Source of the DNA: Paenibacillus sp. MMS18-CY102
GTDB lineage: Bacteria; Bacillota; Bacilli; Paenibacillales; Paenibacillaceae
Direction: 5' to 3'
Assembly (NCBI RefSeq): GCF_009789195.1
Contig: NZ_WSTC01000016.1
Span: 1 to 64,000, forward strand
Length of the DNA stretch: 64,000 nt
A program made the translations under genes and the position numbers. Positions 29,906 through 39,603 of the stretch are shown here, piece after piece (the stretch's first letter is position 1; every line of letters begins with the position of its first letter). The notes beneath the pieces were generated by a model. That model searched no databases. It saw only the letters and a program-made list of their open reading frames with translations, and was not told the origin of the DNA.

Positions 29906-31942
29906 ATGGAGCGAAGAAGCAGACGCCGCCGCCGATTCCGCGGACTGACGATGTTCGCTGCGGGATTAGCGGCGGTTTTTGTTGTTGTAATGGTCTGGAT
30001 CTCATGGGGCGGCAACGGCGGCAACAGGAGCAGCGATAAACATACAGGTCCTATAAGCAGCAATGAGCTGCACCCGAAGCAAGTTAATTCCAGGACAAAC
30101 ACAGGACCGGGGCCGACAGAAGCAATTAATGAGGCAGCAGAGCCAAATCAGAGCAGTGGGCTCAGTGGAGTAGCAGCTGCCGAGAAGCAGGTAAGCGATC
30201 AAGATTTATCACGCGTGTATGACATCGTCATAAAAGGCGGCAGGGTCATTAATCCGGAGACGAAGCTAGATGCCGTGATGAATGTTGGCATTGCGGGCGG
30301 CCAGATAGGCGCTGTAACGGCCAAGCCCTTGAAGGGCAAGCGCGTCATTCAAGCTAATGGTTTAGTGGTAGCGCCAGGGTTTATTGATAATCTGTCTTAC
30401 GATCCGAACCCGTTAGGCGTGTGGAACAAAATAGCGGATGGCGTTACGAGCAATATTGCGATGCATGGGGGAACGTCGGCGCCGGACAAGTGGTATGCCT
30501 ATTATGAGCGTAATGAGACGCCTGTTCATTTTGGCGCAAGCTTCTTCTATTCACAGGCCCGTAATCAGTTCAAGCTTAGCCGGTATGCGGGGGCAACGGA
30601 CTCGGAAATTTCCAAGCTAAAGGCACAGGCGGAGAAGGCGCTTAACAATGGCGCACTGGGCATCTCCTTCAGCCTTGAATATGTTCCTGGAATTGAAGCG
30701 CCGGAGATCGTGCCGTTGATGAAGCTTGCACATGAATATAATGTTCCGGTCTACTTCCATGCCCGGTATTCGGATATGGAACAACCGGGAACGAATATTG
30801 ATGCGCTAAAGGAGCTGATCGGCTATGCACGCGAGACCGGAGCCGCCGTACATATTGACCATATTAACAGTACAGGCGGAACGTTCTCGATGAAGCAATC
30901 ACTGGATATGGTGAATGCCGCACGTGCTGAAGGGCTCGATATTACCGCATGCATCTATCCTTACGACTATTGGGGAACGTACCTAAACTCCGCACGATTC
31001 GATGAGGGTTGGCAATCCAGATTCCGAATCTCTTATCATGACCTGCAGATTGCAGGGACGACACACAGGCTTACAGAACAGACCTTCGCCCAATACAAGA
31101 AGGAAGGCAAACTGGCTGTAGCCTACGCAATCCCGCCTGAGGATATCGATGAATCGATTAAGCCGCAATATGTGATGATCGGAAGCGACGCAATATTGGA
31201 GCCAGGGCTGAACAATCATCCGCGTGCTTCTGGTACGTTCGCAAGAACGATTGGCCTATACGCGAGAGAGAAGGGCGTTATTACGCTTATGGAGGCAGTA
31301 GAGAAGACAAGCTTGCTGCCCGCGCAGCGGCTTGAGAAGCAGGCTCCGGCTTTGAAGAATAAGGGCCGCGTGGCGAAGGGGATGGATGCAGATTTAGTCC
31401 TGTTCGATTACAACACAATTATCGATAAGTCGACTGTAGAGCATCCTGACCGTTATTCCGGCGGAATCCAGTACGTTCTGATTAATGGCAAGCTAGCGCT
31501 CGACAATGGCAAGCTAAATAAGAGCGTTCGTGCTGGAGAGCCGATTAAGAGCGAGTTTCAGCGTGTAAAAAGCCAAGATGGAAGTACATTGTTGTGGGAC
31601 GGCGAACAATATCCTGCAATATATTATAATGGACAGCCTTATATTGACCTAAATGTTGTCCAATTACATGGTTATTCGCTGAAATGGAACCAGAATAAAC
31701 ATTATTTTTTAATGGAAAAGAATGGACAAGTAGATATTAACCAAAATGGGCGAAGCGAGACGAAGCAAAGGCCGGAAGTTGGTGCTTTAATGCTTGAACG
31801 CGACTATCAAGTAGCAATGGGTCGCTTCAAAACGTCGCTGCTGTCCATCGAAGAACGAAATTTTTTTCCAATTGAATGGCTAGGTGACATTGGATTTAAA
31901 CTCAGTAATATCAACAAAAATTGGACGATAGAACCTTCGTAA
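29906..31942 (+). CDS. Amidohydrolase of the N-acyl-D-amino acid deacylase type, atypical
   Basis: A 678-residue protein with an Arg-rich N-terminus, a membrane helix (about 14-33), a low-complexity linker (about 36-100) and an amidohydrolase barrel (about 104-555), with YFHARYSD, VHIDHINS and MIGSDAILEPG. The usual metal motif PGFIDxHxH is PGFIDNLSYD here: both histidines are replaced (Asn162, Ser164), and the usual NCG motif reads HGG. It may be inactive or use other ligands. About 120 extra residues at the C-terminus are unassigned. ATG 29906 has GGAGG upstream. It probably acts outside the membrane. Confidence 0.75.
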   Translation: MERRSRRRRRFRGLTMFAAGLAAVFVVVMVWISWGGNGGNRSSDKHTGPISSNELHPKQVNSRTNTGPGPTEAINEAAEPNQSSGLSGVAAAEKQVSDQDLSRVYDIVIKGGRVINPETKLDAVMNVGIAGGQIGAVTAKPLKGKRVIQANGLVVAPGFIDNLSYDPNPLGVWNKIADGVTSNIAMHGGTSAPDKWYAYYERNETPVHFGASFFYSQARNQFKLSRYAGATDSEISKLKAQAEKALNNGALGISFSLEYVPGIEAPEIVPLMKLAHEYNVPVYFHARYSDMEQPGTNIDALKELIGYARETGAAVHIDHINSTGGTFSMKQSLDMVNAARAEGLDITACIYPYDYWGTYLNSARFDEGWQSRFRISYHDLQIAGTTHRLTEQTFAQYKKEGKLAVAYAIPPEDIDESIKPQYVMIGSDAILEPGLNNHPRASGTFARTIGLYAREKGVITLMEAVEKTSLLPAQRLEKQAPALKNKGRVAKGMDADLVLFDYNTIIDKSTVEHPDRYSGGIQYVLINGKLALDNGKLNKSVRAGEPIKSEFQRVKSQDGSTLLWDGEQYPAIYYNGQPYIDLNVVQLHGYSLKWNQNKHYFLMEKNGQVDINQNGRSETKQRPEVGALMLERDYQVAMGRFKTSLLSIEERNFFPIEWLGDIGFKLSNINKNWTIEPS

Positions 31943-31956
31943 ACACCTCCGTTAAT

Positions 31957-32013
31957 AAACCGGCAATGGCGAATTAGGAAAAAACTTCCTGATCGTTATT
32001 GCCGGTTTTTTTG
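31957..32013 (+). terminator. Terminator after the amidohydrolase
   Basis: AAACCGGCAAT (31957-31967) pairs with ATTGCCGGTTT, followed by T residues, around a long loop. Confidence 0.85.
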
Positions 32014-32314
32014 GTTGAATTCCCCGCTAGGTACACATTCTAATCGAGTGAGCAACAACCTATTCCGTCAGTAAATAATTACCTATTAATAAACGTTGAT
32101 TTTAGATGAATTAAGCAGTTATAGTTTACTTTGCGTGCAATATTTCAAAAGAATATTGTCGCAAGCAACGAAATAACGATTGTTAAATATTGCTTTTAAT
32201 CGGCGGTGTTTAGCAAACAAGCATTGCATAATCCGTAAGATTATTCACCGCAATTCTGCAAGCCGCTATCTGCACGTCGAACGCATCTAAGAACAATTGT
32301 GGAGGGTGAAGCGA
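32014..32314 (+). promoter_or_regulatory. Upstream region of the opp operon
   Basis: An AT-rich gap with no gene. A promoter candidate is TTGATT (32096-32101), 18 bp, TATAGT (32120-32125). A hairpin follows with GCAATATT and AATATTG near 32138-32160, without a T tract. No operator is recognised. Confidence 0.5.
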
Positions 32315-33988
32315 ATGAAGTTAGGTTTCAAATCTAGAATGTCCATTATCGCAACCATCATGGCACTCGTGTTGGTTGTAGTCGGCTGTACGCCGAAGGA
32401 TGAAACGAATAAAGGGACGGAGACAGGCGAGAAAGGGGCAGCGACGAGCAAAGTGTTCCGCATGAACTTGTCGACAGAGCCGCCATCGCTTGATCCAGCA
32501 CAATCGCAAGACCAAGTATCGTTCACTGTACTGAACGGATTATTCGAAGGCCTGACACGGAAAGACGAGAAAGGCGACAACATTCCGGGCATCGCAGAGA
32601 AATGGGATATTAGCGAAGACGGCAAAACGTACACGTTCCATCTTCGCACGGATGCAAAATGGAGCAACGGTGATCCTGTAACGGCTAATGATTTCGAGTT
32701 CTCTTGGAAACGTGCGCTTGATCCAAACCTGAAGCCTGAGCCGTCCGCATACGCTTATCAGCTTTATTACATCGTGAATGCGGAGTCTTATAACACAGGC
32801 AAAGGCGCGAAAGCAGAAGACGTGGGCGTCAAAGCTACGGACGAGCATACGCTCGAAGTTAAGCTGAACTCGCCAACACCGTACTTCCTGAGCCTCATGT
32901 CGTTCCAAACGTTCTTCCCGGTTCACCAATCGGTAAAGGACAACGAAGCATGGGCGGCTGATGCATCGACGATCATCTCCAACGGGCCATTCAAAATGTC
33001 CAGCTGGCAGAAGAGCACGTCGATCAAGATCGTGCCGAACGAGAACTACTATGCGAAAAACGACGTGAAGCTTGCAGGCGTTGAGTTCGTGATGGTGCCA
33101 GACTCCTTAACGGAGCTGAACATGTACAAAACGGGTGAGCTGGACTGGGCAGGCAAGCCGACAGGCGAGATTCCAGCGGATCAAATCGATACAGTAAAAG
33201 CGAGCGCCAAAGAAGGCGAGTTCCAACAAAAAGCGATCGCGAGCATGTACTACTACCTGTTCAACACGACGGATAAAACGTTCAAAAACGAAAACATCCG
33301 CCGCGCGCTGGCGATGGCAGTTGACCGCAAGCAAATTACCGAGAAGGTAACGAAAGCAGGTGAAATTCCTGCTTACGGTCTCGTGCCTCCGGGCATTAAA
33401 GGCGAGACAGATGAATACCGCACAGAAGTGAAAGACGACTACTTCAAGGAAGATATTGAAGAGGCGAAGAAACTGCTGGCGGAAGGCATGAAAGAGCTGG
33501 GCATAACGAAAGTGCCAGCAATCAAGCTGACATTCAATACGAGCGATAACCATAAGCGTGTTGCGCAAGCAGTAGCTGAAATGTGGCACAAAAACCTCGG
33601 CCTCGATGTCGAGATTCAAAACCAAGAGTGGGGCGTGTTCCTCGAAAACCGGAACAAGCTGAACTATCAAGTCGCACGCGCAGGCTGGGGTGCTGACTAC
33701 AACGATCCAATGACGTATATCGATCTCTTCACATCGAAGAGCGGCAATAACAATACAGGCTTCGCAAGCAAAGAGTATGACGAATTGGTCGCTAAAGCTT
33801 ATGCATCCTCCGATGCCAAAGAGCGTATGGCGCTAATCCAGCAAGCAGAGAAGCTGTTCATGGATGATCTTCCAATCATGCCGTTGTACTACTACAGCGA
33901 TGTGTACATGCAGAAGCCGGGCTTCAAAGGCATCTTCATCGACTACAAAGGCGACATCGACTATACGCGCGGCTACTACGAAGGCTAA
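32315..33988 (+). CDS. oppA: Oligopeptide ABC transporter, substrate-binding lipoprotein
   Basis: A 557-residue family 5 solute-binding protein. The lipoprotein signal ends VVVGC (Cys25), anchoring it outside the membrane. Family stretches include STEPPSLDPAQSQDQVS and YTFHLRTDAKWSNGDPVTAN. It probably binds oligopeptides for uptake. ATG 32315 has GGAGGGTGA upstream. It leads oppABCDF, and a 14-bp stem-loop follows it. Confidence 0.93.
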   Translation: MKLGFKSRMSIIATIMALVLVVVGCTPKDETNKGTETGEKGAATSKVFRMNLSTEPPSLDPAQSQDQVSFTVLNGLFEGLTRKDEKGDNIPGIAEKWDISEDGKTYTFHLRTDAKWSNGDPVTANDFEFSWKRALDPNLKPEPSAYAYQLYYIVNAESYNTGKGAKAEDVGVKATDEHTLEVKLNSPTPYFLSLMSFQTFFPVHQSVKDNEAWAADASTIISNGPFKMSSWQKSTSIKIVPNENYYAKNDVKLAGVEFVMVPDSLTELNMYKTGELDWAGKPTGEIPADQIDTVKASAKEGEFQQKAIASMYYYLFNTTDKTFKNENIRRALAMAVDRKQITEKVTKAGEIPAYGLVPPGIKGETDEYRTEVKDDYFKEDIEEAKKLLAEGMKELGITKVPAIKLTFNTSDNHKRVAQAVAEMWHKNLGLDVEIQNQEWGVFLENRNKLNYQVARAGWGADYNDPMTYIDLFTSKSGNNNTGFASKEYDELVAKAYASSDAKERMALIQQAEKLFMDDLPIMPLYYYSDVYMQKPGFKGIFIDYKGDIDYTRGYYEG

Positions 33989-34033
33989 AAGTTAGTCACT
34001 ACACAAACAATCAATACTGATTAACGAAAACGA

Positions 34034-34066
34034 CATGGGATATATGCATCTAGCATATATCCCATG
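34034..34066 (+). repeat. Stem-loop between oppA and oppB
   Basis: CATGGGATATATGC (34034-34047) pairs perfectly with GCATATATCCCATG (34053-34066) around the 5-nt loop ATCTA. No T run follows. It may stabilise oppA mRNA or lower oppB expression, as in other binding-protein operons. Confidence 0.75.
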
Positions 34067-34103
34067 GCTGTTTGAGCCATCATTTATGGGAGGCATTACC
34101 AAC

Positions 34104-35036
34104 ATGATACGTTTCGTATTGAAAAAGCTTATCTTCATACTCGTGTCTCTGTTCGTACTAGCCTCGGCGACGTTCTTCTTAATGAAGGCGATTCCTGGTA
34201 ATCCGTTCATGTCGGAGAAGGAAATCCCGAAGGCAATACGTGCAATGCTCGAAGCCAAATACGGTTTGAACGAGCCGCTGTGGAAGCAGTACCTCACGTA
34301 CATCAATAACCTGATTCATCTTGATCTAGGGATGTCAATGAAACAGCAATATACAACCGTTGCGAGCATTATTGGAACCGGTTTCTTGTATTCCCTGCAG
34401 CTTGGCATCTTTGCCATAATTCTCTCGGTCGTTGCTGGTGTCGTGCTCGGCATCGTCGCGGCGATCTATCATCGCAAGTTTCTCGATACGTTCACGATCT
34501 TCATTGCCGTGCTTGGCGTATCCGTTCCTAACTTTGTCGTCGCGGCAGCATTGCAGTACTTCCTGGGCGTTAAGCTGAATTGGTTTGACGTTGCAGGTCT
34601 CAATGACCCGCTCGACTATGTGCTTCCGACTATTGCGCTTGCCGTTCTGCCGGCAGCTTTCATTGCGCGCCTGACACGTTCAAGCATGCTTGAGGTGTTG
34701 ACCGCAGATTATATTAAGACAGCTCGTGCAAAAGGGTTGAGCGGTCGCGTTATTTTGATCCGGCATGCGCTTCGCAATGCTATTCTGCCTGTCGTCACGT
34801 ACATTGGCCCGATGACGGCAAACATCATTACAGGCTCTGTCGTTGTCGAGCAAATTTTTGGCATCGGCGGGTTGGGCAAGTTTTTCGTCAACAGCATTAC
34901 GAACCGCGATTACACCCTCATCATGGGGTTGACGCTGTTCTACGCGGTTGTTCTGATGGCGGCACGGTTCTTAACGGACGTGGCTTATGCTTTCGTTGAT
35001 CCGCGCATTAAGCTGAGTAACAGGAAGGAGGGATGA
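34104..35036 (+). CDS. oppB: Oligopeptide ABC transporter permease OppB
   Basis: A 310-residue permease with six predicted helices. It begins MIRFVLKKLIFILVSLFVL and carries AFIARLTRSSMLEVLTADYI and KTARAKGLSGRVILIRHALR, the EAA-type coupling loop. Start ATG 34104 follows GGGAGG. It pairs with OppC to form the pore. Confidence 0.93.
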   Translation: MIRFVLKKLIFILVSLFVLASATFFLMKAIPGNPFMSEKEIPKAIRAMLEAKYGLNEPLWKQYLTYINNLIHLDLGMSMKQQYTTVASIIGTGFLYSLQLGIFAIILSVVAGVVLGIVAAIYHRKFLDTFTIFIAVLGVSVPNFVVAAALQYFLGVKLNWFDVAGLNDPLDYVLPTIALAVLPAAFIARLTRSSMLEVLTADYIKTARAKGLSGRVILIRHALRNAILPVVTYIGPMTANIITGSVVVEQIFGIGGLGKFFVNSITNRDYTLIMGLTLFYAVVLMAARFLTDVAYAFVDPRIKLSNRKEG

Positions 35037-35040
35037 GCCG

Positions 35041-36003
35041 ATGACGATAGCGGATATCGATACATCCAAGCACGCCTCATCCACCGAGCAGCGCTTAACG
35101 AAGGCTGATTTTGCCAAGCTGGATAAGTCAGAGAAAAAAGGCGAGCTCGTCGTCCGCGAGAGCATCTCGGCGTGGAAGGACGCTTGGCTGCGGCTGAAAT
35201 CAAATAAATACGCAATGGTCGCGCTTGTTGTCTTGCTTGTCATTGTCATAATGGCGATTATCGGCCAATCCATCGCAGGGTTCGATTACCGTTCTAATGA
35301 CCTGATGGCGACCAATGAGAAGCCGAATGGTACGCATTGGTTCGGTACTGATGATCTCGGTCGGGACATGTTCGCTAGAACCTGGATGGGAGCGGGCATA
35401 TCGCTTCAGGTCGGCTTGTACGCCGCGTTAGTTGACCTTGTTCTTGGGGTCATTATCGGCGGCATTATGGGTTACTTCGGCGGACGGGTCGATGAGATTC
35501 TTAACCGGTTTTGCGAAATTCTCTATTCGATCCCAAGCATGTTGATTGTCATTCTTCTTATTGTCGTGCTCGAACCGAGCATGTTCACGATTGTATTAGC
35601 ACTGAGCATTACGGGCTGGATTAACATGGCGTGGATCGTTCGCGGCCAAATCATGCAGCTCAAAAACCAAGAGTATGTGCTGGCTTCCCGTTCGCTCGGC
35701 GCGGGTGCGGGACGGATTCTGTTCCGCCACTTGATTCCGAATGCGATGGGACCGATTATCGTTACGTTGACGATGACGGTGCCGAATGCGATTTTCGCCG
35801 AAGCGTTCTTAAGCTTCCTCGGCCTTGGCGTTCAGTCGCCGGCGGCTTCGCTCGGCACGATGATTAACGATGCGCTCAAAGCGATGACGGTATATCCTTG
35901 GCGCTTGCTGTTCCCGGCAGTTCTCATTAGTTTGACGATGTTGTGCTTTAACATTTTTGGCGACGGACTGCGCGATGCGCTTGATCCGAAGATGAAAAAA
36001 TAA
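35041..36003 (+). CDS. oppC: Oligopeptide ABC transporter permease OppC
   Basis: A 320-residue permease with an extended N-terminal cytoplasmic region (about 1-60) and six helices. The motifs HWFGTDDLGRDMFART and VLASRSLGAGAGRILFRHLI are typical of OppC. It starts 4 nt after oppB. Confidence 0.93.
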   Translation: MTIADIDTSKHASSTEQRLTKADFAKLDKSEKKGELVVRESISAWKDAWLRLKSNKYAMVALVVLLVIVIMAIIGQSIAGFDYRSNDLMATNEKPNGTHWFGTDDLGRDMFARTWMGAGISLQVGLYAALVDLVLGVIIGGIMGYFGGRVDEILNRFCEILYSIPSMLIVILLIVVLEPSMFTIVLALSITGWINMAWIVRGQIMQLKNQEYVLASRSLGAGAGRILFRHLIPNAMGPIIVTLTMTVPNAIFAEAFLSFLGLGVQSPAASLGTMINDALKAMTVYPWRLLFPAVLISLTMLCFNIFGDGLRDALDPKMKK

Positions 36004-36021
36004 AGGTAGGAGGTGGCGGCG

Positions 36022-37020
36022 ATGGAACGAATACTCGAAGTGAATGACTTGCGCGTCAACTTTAAAGTTCGTGGCGGTATCGTACAGGCGGTTCGCGGGG
36101 TTAACTTCCACGTGAACAAAGGGGAGACCGTTGCAATCGTTGGCGAGTCCGGCTGCGGCAAAAGCGTAACCGCACAGTCGCTCATGCGTCTAGTTCCTTC
36201 CCCTCCAGCCGTTACGACCGGCTCGATCCGGTTCAAGGGCGAAGAAATACTAAGCAAGCCGAAGCGCGAGATGGAAAATATTCGAGGCAAGGAAATGGGC
36301 ATGATCTTCCAAGATCCGATGACCTCGCTTAACCCGACGCTGACGATTGGCAAACAAATTACGGAAGGGCTTGTGAAGCATCAGAACATGAGCGAGTCCG
36401 CTGCTAAAGCGCGCGCTGTTGAGATGCTGAAGCTGGTCGGCATTCCGAACCCGGAATCCCGCGTGAACCAGTATCCGCATGAGTTCTCGGGCGGCATGCG
36501 CCAGCGGGCGATGATCGCGATTGCGTTGGCGTGCAACCCTTCGTTGCTAATCGCGGATGAGCCGACGACGGCACTGGACGTAACGGTACAGGCGCAGATT
36601 ATGGGCGTCTTGAAGGATTTGCAAACAAAGCTCGGCACGTCGATTATTCTGATTACGCATGACCTTGGCGTCGTAGCCGATGCGGCTGACCGTGTCATAG
36701 TCATGTATGCAGGGAAAGTAGTCGAATCGGGCAAAACGCGCGATATTTTCAAAAATCCGAAGCATCCGTATACACGTGGATTGCTGCGTTCGGTCCCGCG
36801 TCTGGACCAGAAGAAGGACGAGCCGCTTATTCCGATCTTCGGCACTCCGCCGGACCTGATTAAGCCGCCTGCGGGCTGCGCCTTCTGCGCACGTTGCGAT
36901 GAGGCGATGCGCGTCTGCTTGCCTAACGATCCTGCCCTCGTGCCAGTTGAAGGCGAAGGGCATACGGCGGCTTGCTGGCTGAATCATCCGCTGGCTGGCG
37001 AAGGAGGGGAGAGCGCATGA
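36022..37020 (+). CDS. oppD: Oligopeptide ABC transporter ATPase OppD
   Basis: A 332-residue ATPase with Walker A GESGCGKS, signature SGGMRQR and Walker [15 protein letters not shown]. The C-terminal OPP region carries a Cys cluster, [17 protein letters not shown] 36022 has GGAGGTGG upstream. It overlaps oppF by 4 nt. Confidence 0.94.
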   Translation: MERILEVNDLRVNFKVRGGIVQAVRGVNFHVNKGETVAIVGESGCGKSVTAQSLMRLVPSPPAVTTGSIRFKGEEILSKPKREMENIRGKEMGMIFQDPMTSLNPTLTIGKQITEGLVKHQNMSESAAKARAVEMLKLVGIPNPESRVNQYPHEFSGGMRQRAMIAIALACNPSLLIADEPTTALDVTVQAQIMGVLKDLQTKLGTSIILITHDLGVVADAADRVIVMYAGKVVESGKTRDIFKNPKHPYTRGLLRSVPRLDQKKDEPLIPIFGTPPDLIKPPAGCAFCARCDEAMRVCLPNDPALVPVEGEGHTAACWLNHPLAGEGGESA

Positions 37021-37991
37021 GCAAGACGATTGGGGAACCGCTCATCGAGATTCGCGATTTGAACAAGCATTTTAATCTCGGCGGCGGACAAATCTTGAAA
37101 GCCGTGAATGACGTGAACCTGACGATCGGCCGCGGCGAGACGCTTGGCATCGTAGGGGAATCGGGCTGCGGCAAATCAACGCTAGGCCGGACGGTTATGC
37201 GACTGTACGAGCCAACGGGCGGAGAAGTCATTTTCGATGGCAAACCGCTATATGATTTGAAGGGCTCTGCGATGAAGGCGGTTCGCCGCGATATGCAGAT
37301 GATTTTCCAAGACCCGTACGCTTCCTTGAACCCGAGGATGACGATTACAGACGTCATTGGCGAGGCGCTTGATATTCATAATTTAGCAGGAAGCCGCGCA
37401 GAACGGCGGAAGAAGGTCGAATCGCTGCTCGATACGGTTGGCCTTAATCCCGATCATGCAACGCGTTATCCGCATGAGTTTTCCGGCGGCCAGCGCCAAC
37501 GGATCGGCATTGCTCGGGCATTGGCGGTAGAGCCGAAGTTCATCATTGCCGATGAGCCGATCTCGGCGCTCGATGTATCGATTCAGGCACAGGTCGTTAA
37601 CCTGATGCAGGATCTGCAGCGCCGCATGGGCTTGACGTATATGTTCATCGCGCATGACTTGTCGATGGTTAAGCATATTAGCGACCGTGTTGCCGTTATG
37701 TATCTCGGTCGCGTCGTAGAGCTGGCGGAGAGCAGTGAGCTGTACGCAAACCCGGCTCATCCGTACACGCAAGCGCTGCTGTCGGCGATTCCGATTCCGG
37801 ATCCCGACGTAGAAGCAGAGCGGGAGCGCATTACGCTTAAGGGTGAGCTGCCAAGCCCGATCAATCCGCCGAGCGGCTGTCCGTTCCGCACCCGTTGCCC
37901 GCTGGCAACGGAGAAGTGCGCCAAGGATACGCCAGCGCTTGCTGAAGTGAAGAAAGGCCATTATGCGGCTTGCCATTATGCATCGGTTTAA
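37017..37991 (+). CDS. oppF: Oligopeptide ABC transporter ATPase OppF
   Basis: A 324-residue ATPase with [23 protein letters not shown], Walker [15 protein letters not shown] and the Cys cluster [17 protein letters not shown] 37017 overlaps the oppD stop (ATGA) and follows GGAGGGGAG. Last gene of the opp operon. Confidence 0.94.
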   Translation: MSKTIGEPLIEIRDLNKHFNLGGGQILKAVNDVNLTIGRGETLGIVGESGCGKSTLGRTVMRLYEPTGGEVIFDGKPLYDLKGSAMKAVRRDMQMIFQDPYASLNPRMTITDVIGEALDIHNLAGSRAERRKKVESLLDTVGLNPDHATRYPHEFSGGQRQRIGIARALAVEPKFIIADEPISALDVSIQAQVVNLMQDLQRRMGLTYMFIAHDLSMVKHISDRVAVMYLGRVVELAESSELYANPAHPYTQALLSAIPIPDPDVEAERERITLKGELPSPINPPSGCPFRTRCPLATEKCAKDTPALAEVKKGHYAACHYASV

Positions 37992-37997
37992 CACAAT

Positions 37998-38045
37998 TAA
38001 GGGGTGTCCCAAAAGCCACTGTGGCTGGGGCACCCCTTGTTTATT
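37998..38045 (+). terminator. Terminator after oppF
   Basis: AAGGGGTG...CCC pairs with GGG...CACCCCTT. An inner stem AGCCAC/GTGGCT adds stability, and GTTTATT follows. Confidence 0.8.
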
Positions 38046-38368
38046 ATGTTTCCTTGACATTGTTACAACGCACCTCGCTTGTTTACGTAATGGAAGGGGA
38101 GAAGGATACTTTGGTGTCTTATCCGAATTATTGCATAAGGGAGAGTGGTTCCAATATTTGTTTAGAACGATAGGGATCAACCAACTGCAATTATCAGTTT
38201 AGCAGTCGAGCATGGAAGACTCCTCTTGTGTGTACGATTTCGGATTTATGCTATAATGAGCTGTAAAGCTTTAGTGAAAAGCTCTGACGAAGCGTACTTA
38301 CGAAGAGCCTGCACCATGAGAACTTGCTTCGCCTTAGAGCCAGCCTTACAGGCCAAAGGAGGAGCGGT
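38046..38368 (+). promoter_or_regulatory. Gap before the MazG-like gene, with an extended -10 promoter
   Basis: No credible gene is seen. TGCTATAAT gives an extended -10 with TATAAT at 38252-38257; the -35 is weak. A leader of about 105 nt with small hairpins follows to the MazG-like gene. Confidence 0.5.
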
Positions 38369-38680
38369 ATGCGCGGAACGGAACGCGAGATGGATGTAGC
38401 CAAGCGCGCGCAGGCAATCGAATGGCTGAAGATGGAACTCGTCGACCAGGTATCCCGCTTATTCAAGGCGCTATGGGATGGCAGCGTTTCAAGGCTGACG
38501 GACAGTCTTGCCAGTCTCATTTCGAGTGGATATATTTTGGGGCGAAGGCTGGGCATTCCTTATCGGGAGCTCGACGAGGCGATTATCGCTAAGCTGCGCA
38601 AGCTGTCGCAAGAAGGGCATACGTTAGAAGATGCTTATCACGATTTATCGACGCTGGAAGAACATATTCGCAAGAGGTGA
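38369..38680 (+). CDS. MazG-like family protein
   Basis: A 103-residue helical protein, MRGTEREMDVAKRAQAIEWL..., resembling the MazG-like family. It contains WLKMELVDQVSRLFKALWDG and LIPYREL-type segments. Pyrophosphatase activity is not shown for this group. ATG 38369 has AAAGGAGGAG upstream. It leads the yybS-gdpP-rplI group. Confidence 0.7.
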   Translation: MRGTEREMDVAKRAQAIEWLKMELVDQVSRLFKALWDGSVSRLTDSLASLISSGYILGRRLGIPYRELDEAIIAKLRKLSQEGHTLEDAYHDLSTLEEHIRKR

Positions 38681-38685
38681 ACGGT

Positions 38686-39585
38686 TTGAAGACCGGTAAA
38701 CAATCGATTATTTGGAGTGCAGTTCTGCTTGTTCTGATGCTCTCCATGGCTGTACCAGGGATTAACATGATTACGGTTGTTTTTATGATGGTTCCTTACG
38801 TTGTGCTTTACGCAACTAGGTCGCGGAAGGCATTCGCGCTTCACGTCGTACTAGTGTGGGTCGTCGCGTACTTATTAGTGGGACCAATAGCCCCAATTTT
38901 AGGCCTGTTCTTCTTAGTTCCATCGATTATTATGGCCCATATGATTAGCAAGCAATCGCCGCCGGGACGGGTACTCGTATCAGGCATCTTGTCGTTGCTA
39001 GGCATTATGCTGCTTGAGTTATTGCTGTTCAACCTTATATTTGATGTCTCGCTTATTAACGAGCTTGGCACCACGGTGCGGGAGACGACTGATTCCTTAA
39101 TGAAGGAAGGCTTGCTGCCAGAGACTTGGTCTGCGGATTTAACGGATTCGATGGTTACGCTGATGACGCAGTCGGTGCCGGTCGCCCTCATGACGATTTC
39201 GTTCGTATATGCAGCGATTACGCAATATTTCAGCCGAATTGCATTAAAGAAGAGTGGATTATTGATTCCGGCTATGCCGAAGGCTCACGAATGGAAGCTT
39301 CCGCGCATCATGGTGCTTTATTATTTAGTATCGCTAGTGCTGAGCATGGTCATCGTATCGGATGATTCGTTCATGTCTATCGCGTTGCTCAATCTAGTGC
39401 CATTGCTTCGAATGGCGTTTATGCTACAAACGATTGGATTTTTCTTTTATCTTGCGCATCAGCGCGGTTGGCCGAAGGCGGTGCCGCTTATCATTGCGGT
39501 TTTCGTCCTCCTTATCCCACCGATTAGCTTGATTGGTGTGCTGGACACCGCCTTTCCGATTCGGAAGGCATTCGAGAAACGATAA
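38686..39585 (+). CDS. yybS: DUF2232 membrane protein YybS
   Basis: A roughly 299-residue multipass membrane protein found before gdpP in Bacillales; function unknown. At least six hydrophobic helices are visible. The start TTG 38686 has AGAGGTGA 6 nt upstream; a GTG at 38677 overlapping the previous stop is the alternative. Confidence 0.85.
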   Translation: MKTGKQSIIWSAVLLVLMLSMAVPGINMITVVFMMVPYVVLYATRSRKAFALHVVLVWVVAYLLVGPIAPILGLFFLVPSIIMAHMISKQSPPGRVLVSGILSLLGIMLLELLLFNLIFDVSLINELGTTVRETTDSLMKEGLLPETWSADLTDSMVTLMTQSVPVALMTISFVYAAITQYFSRIALKKSGLLIPAMPKAHEWKLPRIMVLYYLVSLVLSMVIVSDDSFMSIALLNLVPLLRMAFMLQTIGFFFYLAHQRGWPKAVPLIIAVFVLLIPPISLIGVLDTAFPIRKAFEKR

Positions 39586-39603
39586 CACGGGAGCGGAGAA
39601 GAA

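Noticed and set aside
37963-38202. Frames over the oppF terminator
   Set aside because: They run through a terminator stem and have no ribosome site or motifs.
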